Source: Paraplanobispora takensis (GTDB lineage Bacteria > Actinomycetota > Actinomycetes > Streptosporangiales > Streptosporangiaceae). Taken from it: 64,000 bases of DNA. Where the stretch lies: contig NZ_BOOK01000005.1 of the NCBI RefSeq assembly GCF_016863195.1, forward strand, positions 248,001 through 312,000, given 5' to 3'. Below are positions 41,737-50,841 of the stretch, one piece after another (positions within the stretch are counted from its first letter, which is position 1; each line of letters opens with the position of its first letter). The position numbers and the translations under genes were made by a program. A model generated the notes under the pieces. The model was given only the letters and a program-made list of their open reading frames with translations. It searched no databases and was not told where the DNA came from.

Positions 41737-43530
41737 CTACTCGCCCAGGCGGGCGAGCTCCTCGTCGACGATCTTGGGGTCGAGCTTGCGGAACAGCGGG
41801 GTCGGCGGGGCCAGCGGGGTGCCGGGCCGGATCGGGGCGGACTCCCAGCGGGCGGCGCCCTCGTCGTAGGAGCCGGTGATGACCGGGTAGGCGCGGCCGG
41901 TCTCCTCGGCGCCCTCCTCGACCTCGCGCAGCTCCGGCATGCCGGACCAGACCCCGTTGCCGCCGAGCATCGCGTAGATCTTGTTGGAGGAGTTGGGCAG
42001 GAACGGCGTCAGCAGGGTCTTGGCGTCGTCGACCACCTGCAGGGCGACGTGCAGGATGGACTTGACCCGCTCGGGGTCGTCCTTGAGCTTCCAGGGCTCC
42101 TGCTCGGCGAGGTATTTGTTCGCCTCGCGCACGACGTCGAAGGCGCCGTTGATCGCGTTCTTGAACCGGGAGCGGTTCAGGTCGGCGCCCACCGGGGCGA
42201 AGGCCGCGCGGGAGCGTTCGAGCAGCGCCCGGTCGGCGTCGGTCAGGTCGCCCGCCTCGGGGATCGCGCCGAAGTTCTTGGCGGCCATCGAGATCGAGCG
42301 GTTGACCAGGTTGCCCCAGGCCGCCACCAGCTCGCCGTTGTTGCGGTTGAGGAACTCCGACCAGGTGAAGTCGGTGTCCTGGTTCTCGGGGCCGGCGACC
42401 GCGATGTAGTAGCGCAGGGCGTCGGCGTCATAGCGCTCCAGGAAGTCGCGCACGTAGATGACGACCTGGCGGGAGGAGGAGAACTTGCGCCCCTCCATGG
42501 TCAGGAACTCGCTGGAGACGACCTCGGAGGGCAGGTTCAGCGCGCCCAGCGCGCCGGGCTTGCCGTCGCGCGCGCCCTGGCCGTTGTAGCCGAGCAGCAG
42601 GGCGGGCCAGATCTCGGCGTGGAAGACGATGTTGTCCTTGCCCATGAAGTAGTAGCCGCGGGCGTCGGGGTTCTGCCACCACTGCCGCCAGGCGTCCGGG
42701 TCGCCGGAGCGCCGGGCCCACTCGATGGAGGCGCTGAGATAGCCGATGACCGCGTCGAACCAGACGTACAGCCGCTTGTTGGCCTGGTCGCTCCAGCCCT
42801 CCAGCGGGATCGGCACGCCCCAGTCGAGGTCGCGGGTGATCGCCCGGGGCTGCATGTCGCCGAGCAGGTTGAGGGCGAACTTCAGCACGTTCGGCCGCCA
42901 CTGGCCCTGCTTGGACTGCAGCCACGAGCCCAGCACCTCGGAGAAGGCCGGCAGGTCGAGCATGAAGTGCTCGGTCTCCACGAAGACCGGCTTCTCGCCG
43001 TTGATCCGGCTGACCGGGTTGACCAGCTCGATCGGGTCGAGCTGGTTGCCGCAGTTGTCGCACTGGTCGCCGCGGGCGCCGTCGTAGCCGCAGATCGGGC
43101 AGGTGCCCTCGATGTAGCGGTCGGGCAGGGTCCGGCCGGTGGACGGCGAGATCGCGCCCATCGTGGTCTTGGGGAAGATGTAGCCGTTGTCGTAGAGCCC
43201 CTTGAAGACCTCCTGGACGACGGCGTAGTGGTTGTCCGTCGTCGTCCGGGTGAACAGGTCGTAGGACAGGCCCAGGGCCGTCAGATCCTCGGCGATCACC
43301 CGGTTGTAGCGGTCGGCGACCTCGCGGACGCCCAGGCCCTCCTTGTCGGCCTGCACCTGGATGGGCGTGCCGTGCTCGTCGGTCCCGGAGACCATCAGGA
43401 CCTTGTTGCCCGCCATCCGCTGGTAACGGCTGAAGACGTCGGACGGCACGCCGAATCCGGAGACGTGCCCGATGTGGCGGGGGCCGTTGGCGTAGGGCCA
43501 TGCGACCGCGGTCAGGATGTGCTGGGACAT
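41737..43530 (-). CDS. metG: Methionyl-tRNA synthetase
   Basis: A class I aminoacyl-tRNA synthetase of 597 residues. [22 protein letters not shown] carries the HIGH motif, and [11 protein letters not shown] is the KMSKS-equivalent. The zinc knuckle is [18 protein letters not shown], a two-pair type. The anticodon-binding helical domain follows, and the C terminus lacks the tRNA-binding appendix seen in some bacteria. It is full length. Confidence 0.97.
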   Translation of the reverse strand: MSQHILTAVAWPYANGPRHIGHVSGFGVPSDVFSRYQRMAGNKVLMVSGTDEHGTPIQVQADKEGLGVREVADRYNRVIAEDLTALGLSYDLFTRTTTDNHYAVVQEVFKGLYDNGYIFPKTTMGAISPSTGRTLPDRYIEGTCPICGYDGARGDQCDNCGNQLDPIELVNPVSRINGEKPVFVETEHFMLDLPAFSEVLGSWLQSKQGQWRPNVLKFALNLLGDMQPRAITRDLDWGVPIPLEGWSDQANKRLYVWFDAVIGYLSASIEWARRSGDPDAWRQWWQNPDARGYYFMGKDNIVFHAEIWPALLLGYNGQGARDGKPGALGALNLPSEVVSSEFLTMEGRKFSSSRQVVIYVRDFLERYDADALRYYIAVAGPENQDTDFTWSEFLNRNNGELVAAWGNLVNRSISMAAKNFGAIPEAGDLTDADRALLERSRAAFAPVGADLNRSRFKNAINGAFDVVREANKYLAEQEPWKLKDDPERVKSILHVALQVVDDAKTLLTPFLPNSSNKIYAMLGGNGVWSGMPELREVEEGAEETGRAYPVITGSYDEGAARWESAPIRPGTPLAPPTPLFRKLDPKIVDEELARLGE

Positions 43531-43595
43531 GCCCCTAAGCCTAGGGCCTGTCGCCTGTGAATCTTGTGCCTACCCGCGAGACACCCGGACTCCGC

Positions 43596-44897
43596 TCAGG
43601 CGGTGCTGCTCTTGCGGCTGCCGTCGCTCTCCCGGCCGCTCCCGTCCTCCATGGCCGCGACCTCGCTCTCCAGGGCCGCCACCACCTCGTTCTCCAGGTT
43701 GACGGCCTCGGCCGCCTCCTCCGCGGCGGAGGCCGCCACGTCGATCGGCGTCTCCCGGGTGCGGCGGATGCCCAGGATGCTGATGAACAGCGCCGCGAAG
43801 ATGGTCTGGAAGCTCATGACGAGGGCGGTCGCCGAGGGCACGACGAGGCGCAGCGACTCCGAGGGGATCAGCGGGCCGAAGCTGCGCGTCTGCCAGTGCA
43901 CCAGCGAGGCCACCAGGCCGCCCAGACCGGCCAGGGCCAGCAGGCCGCCGACGACCAGGCCCTTCTCCAAGGAGACGATGTCGACGAGCTTGCGCACCCG
44001 CCGGTCCTCGGGCAGGAAGCCCTCCTCGGCGGCGTACACCTTCGTGAACAGGGCGAACAGCACCGCCTGGAAGCCGATCACCACCATGGCGGAGGCGCCG
44101 ACCAGCGTGTCGACGTCGAAGGCGAGCTTGCCGATGTAGACCGGGCCGAAGGTCAGGGCGGTGCCCGCGACCAGGCCGAGGGTCATCAGGACCAGGCCGG
44201 GGATGAAGAACAGCCAGCGGGGGCTGTACAGCAGCAGGAAGCGCAGGTGGCGCCAGCCGTCGCGCCAGGAGCGCAGGTGCGGGGGCCGGCTGCGCCCGTC
44301 GGGCGACAGCGTGGTGGGCACCTCGCGCACGTCCAGCCCGGACAGCGTCGAGCGCACCACCATCTCGCTGGCGAACTCCATGCCGCCGGTCTGGAGCCCC
44401 AGCTTCAGGATCGAGTCGCGCCGGAAGCCCCGCAGGCCGCAGTGGAAGTCGCCGATGGCGCTGGGGAAGAACAGCCGGCCGATGAAGGACAGCACCGGGT
44501 TGCCGAGATAGCGGTGGAGCGGGGGCATCGCGCCCGGCGCGATGCCGCCCTTGAAGCGGTTGCCCATCACCAGGTCGGCGCCGTCGCGCAGCTGCTCCAC
44601 GAACGGCAGCAGCGCGGTGAAGTCGTAGGAGTCGTCGGCGTCGCCCATGATGACGTACTTGCCGCGGGCGGCGCGGATGCCGCCCATGAGGGCGTTGCCG
44701 TACCCCTTGGCGTCGACGTGCACGACCCTGGCCCCGGCGTCGCGGGCGAGCTGCTGCGATCCGTCGGTGCTGCCGTTGTCGGCGATCAGCACCTCTCCGT
44801 CGATTCCATGTTCGCGCATGCAGGCCAGGGCCTTGCGCACGCAGGTCTCCACGGTCTCCGCCTCGTTGAGGCAGGGCATGACCACGGTCAGTTCCAC
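43596..44897 (-). CDS. Polyprenyl-phosphate-type GT2 with C-terminal membrane domain
   Basis: The catalytic half (about 1-230) is a DPM1/GtrB-like GT2: LTVVMPCLNEAETVETCV, VLIADNGSTDGSQQLA, YVIMGDADDSYDF (DxD) and GDFHCGLRGFRRD. About four membrane helices follow (YSPRWLFFIPGLVLMTLGLV onward) and an acidic Ala/Glu tail. Such enzymes load a sugar on a polyprenyl phosphate for use by GT-C enzymes outside. GTG 44897 is the start; the 1021-codon open frame upstream is antisense shadow. It is divergent from a GT-C-like gene and close to two PMT genes, so it may supply them. Confidence 0.8.
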   Translation of the reverse strand: MELTVVMPCLNEAETVETCVRKALACMREHGIDGEVLIADNGSTDGSQQLARDAGARVVHVDAKGYGNALMGGIRAARGKYVIMGDADDSYDFTALLPFVEQLRDGADLVMGNRFKGGIAPGAMPPLHRYLGNPVLSFIGRLFFPSAIGDFHCGLRGFRRDSILKLGLQTGGMEFASEMVVRSTLSGLDVREVPTTLSPDGRSRPPHLRSWRDGWRHLRFLLLYSPRWLFFIPGLVLMTLGLVAGTALTFGPVYIGKLAFDVDTLVGASAMVVIGFQAVLFALFTKVYAAEEGFLPEDRRVRKLVDIVSLEKGLVVGGLLALAGLGGLVASLVHWQTRSFGPLIPSESLRLVVPSATALVMSFQTIFAALFISILGIRRTRETPIDVAASAAEEAAEAVNLENEVVAALESEVAAMEDGSGRESDGSRKSSTA

Positions 44898-44999
44898 GTC
44901 TCGAACCCTTCGATCACGGCACGGGGCAATCCCACCATCATGCCCTCTATCACCAGGTGCCCGCGTCGTGACCGCCAAACGACTGGCATTCTGTAATAC

Positions 45000-46556
45000 A
45001 TGGTGACCGTCGCGGATCGACCACGCCTGGACACGCCCCCCGCCGGCAGGAAAGCCCGGCTGCTGGCGTTCCTGCAGCGTCATCGGGTGTTCGCCGTCGT
45101 TCTCGCGGCGGCGTTCCTGCTCCGTGTGATCACCATGCTCGGGTACGGCCCCGCCCTGTGGTTCAACGACTCCTACGAGTACGTCTCGGGGGCGATCCAC
45201 CCCGAGCGGCCCAGCGCCCTGCGCCCGAACGGCTACTCCTTCTGGCTGCTGATCCTGCGCCCCCTGCACAGCTTCGCCGTCGTCGCCTTCACCCAGCACC
45301 TGATGGGGCTGGCCGTCGGCGTGCTGATCTACGCGCTGCTGCGCGGGAAGTTCGGGCTGCCGGGCTGGGCGGCGGCGCTGGCCGCGGCGCCGGCGCTGTT
45401 CGACGCCTACCAGATCCAGCTCGAACACATGATCATGTCCGACACCATGTTCACGCTGCTGGTCGTGGGCGTGATCACGCTGGTCCTGTGGCATCGCACG
45501 GTGTCGTGGAAGCTGGGCGCGGTGATCGGGCTGCTGCTCGCGCTCACCGCGCTCACCCGGTCGATCGGGTTGCCGATCCTCGCCCTGGTCGTGGTCTACC
45601 TGCTGGTCAAGCGCGCCGGATGGAAGCCGATCGCGGCCATGGTGACCGCGTGCGCGATCCCGGTGGCCGGTTACATGGCCTGGTTCTCCTCGGCGCACGG
45701 GCCCTTCGCGATGACCAACAGCGACGGCGCGATCCTCTACATGCGCACCTCCCTGTTCGCCGACTGCAACAAGATGAAGGTCGACAAGCGCAAGGAGCTG
45801 GAGCTGGCGCTGCTGTGCATCAGCGAGCCGGTGGACCAGCGGCACTTCTCCGGGCAGAAGTACCTGTGGTGGGCCAACAACGGCCAGCGCTTCCACGCCT
45901 TCGGGGTGGGATCCACCTTCACCCCCGAGCTGAACCGGACCGCCGGCGACTTCGCCAAGCGGGCCATCCTGTCCCAGCCGGGCGACTATCTGGGGCTGGT
46001 GGCCACCGACTTCCTGCGCGCCTTCCACTGGGGCCGGCCGAGGTTCCCCGACGCCAAGACCTACCTGCAGTACGAGAACCCGGCCACCGACAAGATCCTG
46101 CCCGCCTGGTCCTCGCCCAAGGGCGGCACCACCGACCGGGACGCCCAGACCTACGACCCGAGCCTGCGGACCGTGGAGATCGACGGCAAGCCCCGGGTGA
46201 TCGGCACGGCCGTGCACGACCCGTGGGCCTCCTTCATGCAGGGCTACCAGCGGGTCGTGCGGCTGCCCGGCATCGTGCTGGGCGTCCTGCTGCTGATCGG
46301 CCTGGCCGGGGTGGTCGCGCGCTGGCGCAAACTGGGCGGGCCGGTCCTGCTCCCGTGGCTGGCCGCCTTCGGCCTCCTGCTGGCCCCGGCGGCGACCGCC
46401 GAGTTCGACTACCGCTACGTGCTGCCCGCGGTGCCGCTGGCCTGCCTGGCCGCGGCGATCACGCTGCGCCGCGGGGTCGCCCTCCCGCGCCGGGCGGCCC
46501 GGGTCAGATCCACCTCGCCAGCAGCATCCGCCTCGACCACTCCTGGTACGGCATGA
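45000..46556 (+). CDS. GT-C-like polytopic membrane glycosyltransferase
   Basis: A 518-residue membrane protein with about ten to eleven helices. Early in the sequence FNDSYEYVSGA is an acidic loop in the place where GT-C enzymes carry their catalytic Asp, and LEHMIMSDTMFTLLVVG, ALTRSIGLP and EFDYRYVLPAVPL are family-like. It would use a polyprenyl-phosphate sugar. A cysteine pair in the external domain (FADCNK, LLCIS) may be linked. The last 53 bp overlap antisense with the PMT gene. Acceptor unknown. Confidence 0.68.
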   Translation: MVTVADRPRLDTPPAGRKARLLAFLQRHRVFAVVLAAAFLLRVITMLGYGPALWFNDSYEYVSGAIHPERPSALRPNGYSFWLLILRPLHSFAVVAFTQHLMGLAVGVLIYALLRGKFGLPGWAAALAAAPALFDAYQIQLEHMIMSDTMFTLLVVGVITLVLWHRTVSWKLGAVIGLLLALTALTRSIGLPILALVVVYLLVKRAGWKPIAAMVTACAIPVAGYMAWFSSAHGPFAMTNSDGAILYMRTSLFADCNKMKVDKRKELELALLCISEPVDQRHFSGQKYLWWANNGQRFHAFGVGSTFTPELNRTAGDFAKRAILSQPGDYLGLVATDFLRAFHWGRPRFPDAKTYLQYENPATDKILPAWSSPKGGTTDRDAQTYDPSLRTVEIDGKPRVIGTAVHDPWASFMQGYQRVVRLPGIVLGVLLLIGLAGVVARWRKLGGPVLLPWLAAFGLLLAPAATAEFDYRYVLPAVPLACLAAAITLRRGVALPRRAARVRSTSPAASASTTPGTA

Positions 46557-48066
46557 GCTCGGCCGACAGCACCGGGTGCAGCCACCAGAAGTTGGCCAGC
46601 GCCAGCAGCGCGAACGTGCCCACCAGCGCGGCCCCCAGCGCCCTGCGGTTGGCCGGGACACCCGCCCCGCCGATGACGAGCCCGGCCGCGAACACGATCG
46701 CCAGGATCATGAACGGGACCGCCGGCAGCATGTAGAACAGATACATCGTCCGGTCGTCGGCCACGGCGTAGTAGAGCCAGGGCACCCAGCCCGCCGCGTA
46801 GGCCAGCAGCACGGCCCCGGCCCGCCAGTCGCGGGTGGCCACGTACCACACGACCGTCGCGACGAGCGCGGCCAGCGCGCCGTACCAGATGACCGGGGTG
46901 CCGACCCCGAGCACCTCGCGGGCGCACCGGCCGGCGGCGCAGCCCGGCGCGGAGCCCTCCCAGTGGAAGGCCACCGGGCGCAGCAGCAGCGGCCACTCCC
47001 ACGGCTCGGACTGGTAGGCGTGGGAGCCGTTCAGGCCCGTGTGGAAGCTGAGAACCTGGAAGTGGTAGGACAGCCAGGACCTGACCGAGTCGAAGACGAA
47101 GTAGACCGGGCCCTGCGAGGTGGCCTGCTCCCAGCCCCTCCCCCAGCCCAGCGGGGAGGCGAACCAGCCCGCCCAGGAGGCGATGTAGGTGACCGCGGGG
47201 ACCAGGCCCATCGCCAGCAGCGCGGTGGGGGCGTCCTTGTCCAGCGCCCCGCGGTACGGGCTGCGCAGGCCGATCGCCCGGCGCGCCCCGGCGTCCCAGA
47301 CCAGGGACATGACCGCGAAGGCGGCCAGGAAGAAGATCCCCGACCACTTGACCGCGCAGGCGGCGCCCAGGCACGCCCCCGCGGCGATCCGCCAGGGCCG
47401 CATGCCCAGCCACGGGCCCCGCTCGCTCAGCGGCGAGGAGTCGTACCAGTCCACCAGCGCGGCCCGCATGCGGTCACGGTCGGCCACCAGGCAGGCGAAC
47501 CCGGCCAGGACCCAGAACATCAGGAAGATGTCCAGCAGCGCGGTGCGCGAGAGCACGAAGTGCAGCCCGTCCACCGCCAGCAGCGTCCCCGCCAGGCAGC
47601 CCAGCAGGGTGGAGCGGGTCATCCGGCGGGCCACCCGGGCCAGGATGAGGATCGACAGGGTTCCGGCCACCAGCGAGGCGAAGCGCCAGCCGAAGGGGGT
47701 CATCCCGAACAGCTGCTCGCCGGCGGCGATCATCCACTTGCCCAGCGGCGGGTGGGCGACGTACAGCGGGCAGGGGTCGGCCGTCGGCGGCGAGCAGGCC
47801 TCCCAGATGCGGGTGTCGCCGGCGATGAGCATCCGGTCGGCGACCGGGTTCTCGACGTCGCCGAAGGCCTTGCGCTCGACGCCGAAGGTGAGCAGCGCGT
47901 AGGCGTCCTTGGCGTAGTACGTCTCGTCGAACATGACCGCGTGCGGGCGGCCGAGACCGGGCAGACGCAGGATCGCGCCGAATCCGGCGACCAGCAGCGG
48001 GCCGAGCCAGCCCCACAGCGCGTTTCCCGGCATGGCGGGCAGAAGCCGCTCCCGCATCGATCCCAT
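46504..48066 (-). CDS. Protein O-mannosyltransferase, PMT family (copy 1)
   Basis: A 520-residue polytopic enzyme that transfers mannose from polyprenyl-phosphate-mannose to Ser/Thr of secreted proteins. VMFDETYYAKDAYALL carries the catalytic DE pair in the first external loop, HPPLGKWMIAAGEQLFGMTPFGWRF follows, and FVLSRTALLDIFLMFW is the second acidic loop. The end has the typical RTMYLFYMLPAVPFM. It is highly similar to the gene at 49109 and lies on the other side of rsmI, in opposite orientation. Confidence 0.92.
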   Translation of the reverse strand: MGSMRERLLPAMPGNALWGWLGPLLVAGFGAILRLPGLGRPHAVMFDETYYAKDAYALLTFGVERKAFGDVENPVADRMLIAGDTRIWEACSPPTADPCPLYVAHPPLGKWMIAAGEQLFGMTPFGWRFASLVAGTLSILILARVARRMTRSTLLGCLAGTLLAVDGLHFVLSRTALLDIFLMFWVLAGFACLVADRDRMRAALVDWYDSSPLSERGPWLGMRPWRIAAGACLGAACAVKWSGIFFLAAFAVMSLVWDAGARRAIGLRSPYRGALDKDAPTALLAMGLVPAVTYIASWAGWFASPLGWGRGWEQATSQGPVYFVFDSVRSWLSYHFQVLSFHTGLNGSHAYQSEPWEWPLLLRPVAFHWEGSAPGCAAGRCAREVLGVGTPVIWYGALAALVATVVWYVATRDWRAGAVLLAYAAGWVPWLYYAVADDRTMYLFYMLPAVPFMILAIVFAAGLVIGGAGVPANRRALGAALVGTFALLALANFWWLHPVLSAELMPYQEWSRRMLLARWI

Positions 48067-48087
48067 TCAGGAAATTATGGTGACGGA

Positions 48088-48954
48088 TCAGGCTCGATGG
48101 ACAGCGTCATAAAGATCGCGTTTGGGAATTCCCGCGGCCTTGGCCACGTCCACGATCGCCTGCTTGCGCGGCACGCCCGCCTCCGTGCGCCGCTCCACCT
48201 CGGCGACCAGGTCCTCGATGACCGGCTCCGTCTCCTGCTCCACGTGCCCGGCGACCACGACGGTGATCTCGCCCTTGACCCCCTCGGCGGCCCAGTCGGC
48301 CAGCTCCCGCAGGCCGCCGCGCCGTACCTCCTCGTAGGTCTTGGTGAGCTCCCTGCACACCACCGCGGGCCGGTCGTCGCCGAAGGCCTCGGCCATCGCC
48401 GACAGGGCCGTCGCCAGGCGGTGCGGCGCCTCGAAGAAGACCATCGTGCGCTCCTCGGCGGCCAGGGCGGCCAGCCTGCGCGCCCGCTCGCCGGGCTTGC
48501 GCGGCGGGAAGCCCTCGAAGCAGAACCGGTCGCTGGGCAGGCCGGAGACCGCCAGGGCGGTGGTGACCGCGGACGGGCCGGGCAGCGAGGTGACCCTCAC
48601 CCCGGCCTCGACGGCCAGGCTGGTCAGGCGGTAGCCGGGGTCGGAGACGCCGGGCATGCCCGCGTCGGTGATGACCAGGACGGTGTAGCCGGCCAGGAGC
48701 ACCTCCAGCAGCTCGGCGGCCCGGCCGGTCTCGTTGGCGTCGTAGTAGGAGACGATCCGCCCGCCGATCTCGGCGCCCAGCTCGGAGGCCAGGCGGCGCA
48801 GGCGGCGGGTGTCCTCGGCGGCCACCACGTCGGCCTTCTCCAGCGCCTCGCGCAGCCGCGGCGAGGCGTCGCCCGCCTGCCCGATCGGGGCCCCCGCCAG
48901 TATCAGCCTGCCGCCGCCGTCACCGCTGTCCTTCACGCTTCCATCCTCTCTCAT
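48088..48954 (-). CDS. rsmI: 16S rRNA (cytidine1402-2'-O)-methyltransferase
   Basis: RsmI methylates C1402 in the ribosomal P site. The tetrapyrrole-methylase fold shows LILAGAPIGQAGDASPRLREAL, VVAAEDTRRLRRL, VLVITDAGMPGVSDPGYRL, SLPGPSAVTTALAVSGLP and FFEAPHRLATALSAM. 288 residues, complete. rsmI next to a divergent pmt gene is the arrangement of mycobacteria (Rv1003-Rv1002c). Confidence 0.94.
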   Translation of the reverse strand: MREDGSVKDSGDGGGRLILAGAPIGQAGDASPRLREALEKADVVAAEDTRRLRRLASELGAEIGGRIVSYYDANETGRAAELLEVLLAGYTVLVITDAGMPGVSDPGYRLTSLAVEAGVRVTSLPGPSAVTTALAVSGLPSDRFCFEGFPPRKPGERARRLAALAAEERTMVFFEAPHRLATALSAMAEAFGDDRPAVVCRELTKTYEEVRRGGLRELADWAAEGVKGEITVVVAGHVEQETEPVIEDLVAEVERRTEAGVPRKQAIVDVAKAAGIPKRDLYDAVHRA

Positions 48955-49108
48955 CCCGGCCGCCCGCCGTTCCGCGTCCCCCCGGGGGAAGAGGTCTCCC
49001 GGCGTCCCCGTGTGTCCTCCCGATGCCCCCGTGGAAGCGGCGCCCCAATTAGGTACCTACGCGGTGTTTCCCGGGTGGCGTGCCCCGGTGGGCCCGTACG
49101 ATGTCCGG

Positions 49109-50731
49109 GTGGCCGTGACCGATTTCCCTGACCAGGCGTTCGACCAGCCGGAGCCGCAGCCCGCCGAGCGCGGGCCCGAGGACTCCGTGCACGACCGGCT
49201 GGTGCCGCCCATGCCGGGCGGCATCCTGTGGGGCTGGATCGGCCCGTTGCTGGTCACCGCGTTCGGCGCGTTCCTGCGCTTCGTCAACCTCGGCCGCCCC
49301 GACGCGGTCATGTTCGACGAGACGTACTACGCCAAGGACGCTTTCGCGCTGCTGAAGTTCTGGGCCGAGCACAACGCCGTCAAGGACGCCGACAAGCTCC
49401 TGATGCAGGGCAACCTGAACATCTGGCAGCAGTGCGCGCCCGCCGAGATCGACAAGTGCGCCTCGTACGTCGTCCACCCGCCGCTGGGCAAGTGGATGAT
49501 CGCCGCCGGCGAGCAGCTGTTCGGGATGACCCCCTTCGGCTGGCGCTTCGCGGCGGCGGTGATCGGCACCCTGTCGATCCTCATCCTGGCCCGGGTGGCC
49601 CGCCGGATGACCCGCTCCACCCTGCTGGGCTGCCTGGCCGGCCTGCTGCTGGCCCTGGACGGGCTGCACCTGGTGCTCTCGCGCACCGGCCTGCTGGACA
49701 TCTTCCTGATGTTCTTCGTGCTCGCCGGGTTCGCCTGCCTGGTGGTCGACCGCGACCGGGCGCGCGCCCGCCTGGCCGACTGGTACGTCTCCTCGCCGCT
49801 GAGCGGCCAGGGCCCGTGGCTGGGCATGCGGCCCTGGCGGATCGCCGCCGGGATCATGCTCGGCGCCGCCTGCGCGGTCAAGTGGTCGGGCGTCTTCTTC
49901 CTGATCGCCTTCGCGATCATGTCGCTGATCTGGGACGCCGGGGCCCGCCGCGCCGTCGGCCTGCGCAACCCCTACGGCGGCGCCCTGAACAAGGACGCCC
50001 CCACCGCGCTGCTGGCGATGGGCCTGATCCCCGCGGTCACCTACATCGCCTCCTGGACGGGCTGGTTCGCCTCGGCCGGCGGCTGGGGCCGCAACTGGGA
50101 GCAGGCCACCTCGCAGGGGCCGTTCTTCTTCGTCTTCGACTCGGTCCGCTCCTGGCTGGCCTACCACTTCCAGGTCCTCAGCTTCCACACCGACCTGGCC
50201 ACCCCGCACGCCTACCAGTCCAGGCCGTGGGAGTGGCCGCTGCTGCTGCGCCCGGTGGCCTTCCACTACGAGTCGGTCAAGCCCGGCTGCGGCGACGCCA
50301 ACGGCTGCTCCGAGGCGGTCCTCGGGGTCGGCACCCCGGTCATCTGGTACGGCGCGCTGGCCGCGCTCATCGCGATGATCGCCTGGTACGTGGCCACCCG
50401 CGACTGGCGGGCCGGGGCCGTGCTGCTGGCCTACGCCGTGGGCTGGCTGCCCTGGTTCTACTGGTCGATCGCCGACAACCGGACGATGTTCCTGTTCTAC
50501 GCGCTGCCGATGCTCCCGTTCATGATCCTGGCCATCGTGCTCGCGGCCGGGCTCATCATCGGCCCGGCGGGCGCCCCGCCGCGCAGGCGCATGATCGGCG
50601 CGGGGATCACCGGCGCGTTCACGCTGCTCGCGCTGGCCAACTTCTGGTGGCTGTACCCGGTGCTCACCGCGGAGGCCATCCCCTACGGCGACTGGTACGC
50701 GCGGATGCTTCTCAAGAAGGGCTGGATCTGA
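49109..50731 (+). CDS. Protein O-mannosyltransferase, PMT family (copy 2)
   Basis: A 540-residue PMT with the same motifs as copy 1: VMFDETYYAKDAFALL, HPPLGKWMIAAGEQLFGMTPFGWRF, LSRTGLLDIFLMFFV and MFLFYALPMLPFM. By its position, divergent from rsmI, it corresponds to mycobacterial Pmt (Rv1002c). GTG 49109 lies 6 bp after TACGAT (49097-49102), which would make a leaderless message; GTG 49115 is an alternative. The upstream open frame to 48809 is antisense to rsmI. Confidence 0.92.
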   Translation: MAVTDFPDQAFDQPEPQPAERGPEDSVHDRLVPPMPGGILWGWIGPLLVTAFGAFLRFVNLGRPDAVMFDETYYAKDAFALLKFWAEHNAVKDADKLLMQGNLNIWQQCAPAEIDKCASYVVHPPLGKWMIAAGEQLFGMTPFGWRFAAAVIGTLSILILARVARRMTRSTLLGCLAGLLLALDGLHLVLSRTGLLDIFLMFFVLAGFACLVVDRDRARARLADWYVSSPLSGQGPWLGMRPWRIAAGIMLGAACAVKWSGVFFLIAFAIMSLIWDAGARRAVGLRNPYGGALNKDAPTALLAMGLIPAVTYIASWTGWFASAGGWGRNWEQATSQGPFFFVFDSVRSWLAYHFQVLSFHTDLATPHAYQSRPWEWPLLLRPVAFHYESVKPGCGDANGCSEAVLGVGTPVIWYGALAALIAMIAWYVATRDWRAGAVLLAYAVGWLPWFYWSIADNRTMFLFYALPMLPFMILAIVLAAGLIIGPAGAPPRRRMIGAGITGAFTLLALANFWWLYPVLTAEAIPYGDWYARMLLKKGWI

Positions 50732-50841
50732 CCGTTCGCATACGAGCCGCTTAGAGCTGATTTCGTAGGGTAGGCGACGTGCGCGATCCACTACGTCACG
50801 TTCATCGTCAGGGCAGGCCGTCATACGGCAGACTTCGGAGC

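Noticed and set aside
43596-46661. 1021-codon minus-strand protein
   Set aside because: Only the part from 44897 down matches a GT2. The upstream part is antisense to the GT-C-like gene and reads as Gln/Gly/Arg-rich shadow sequence.
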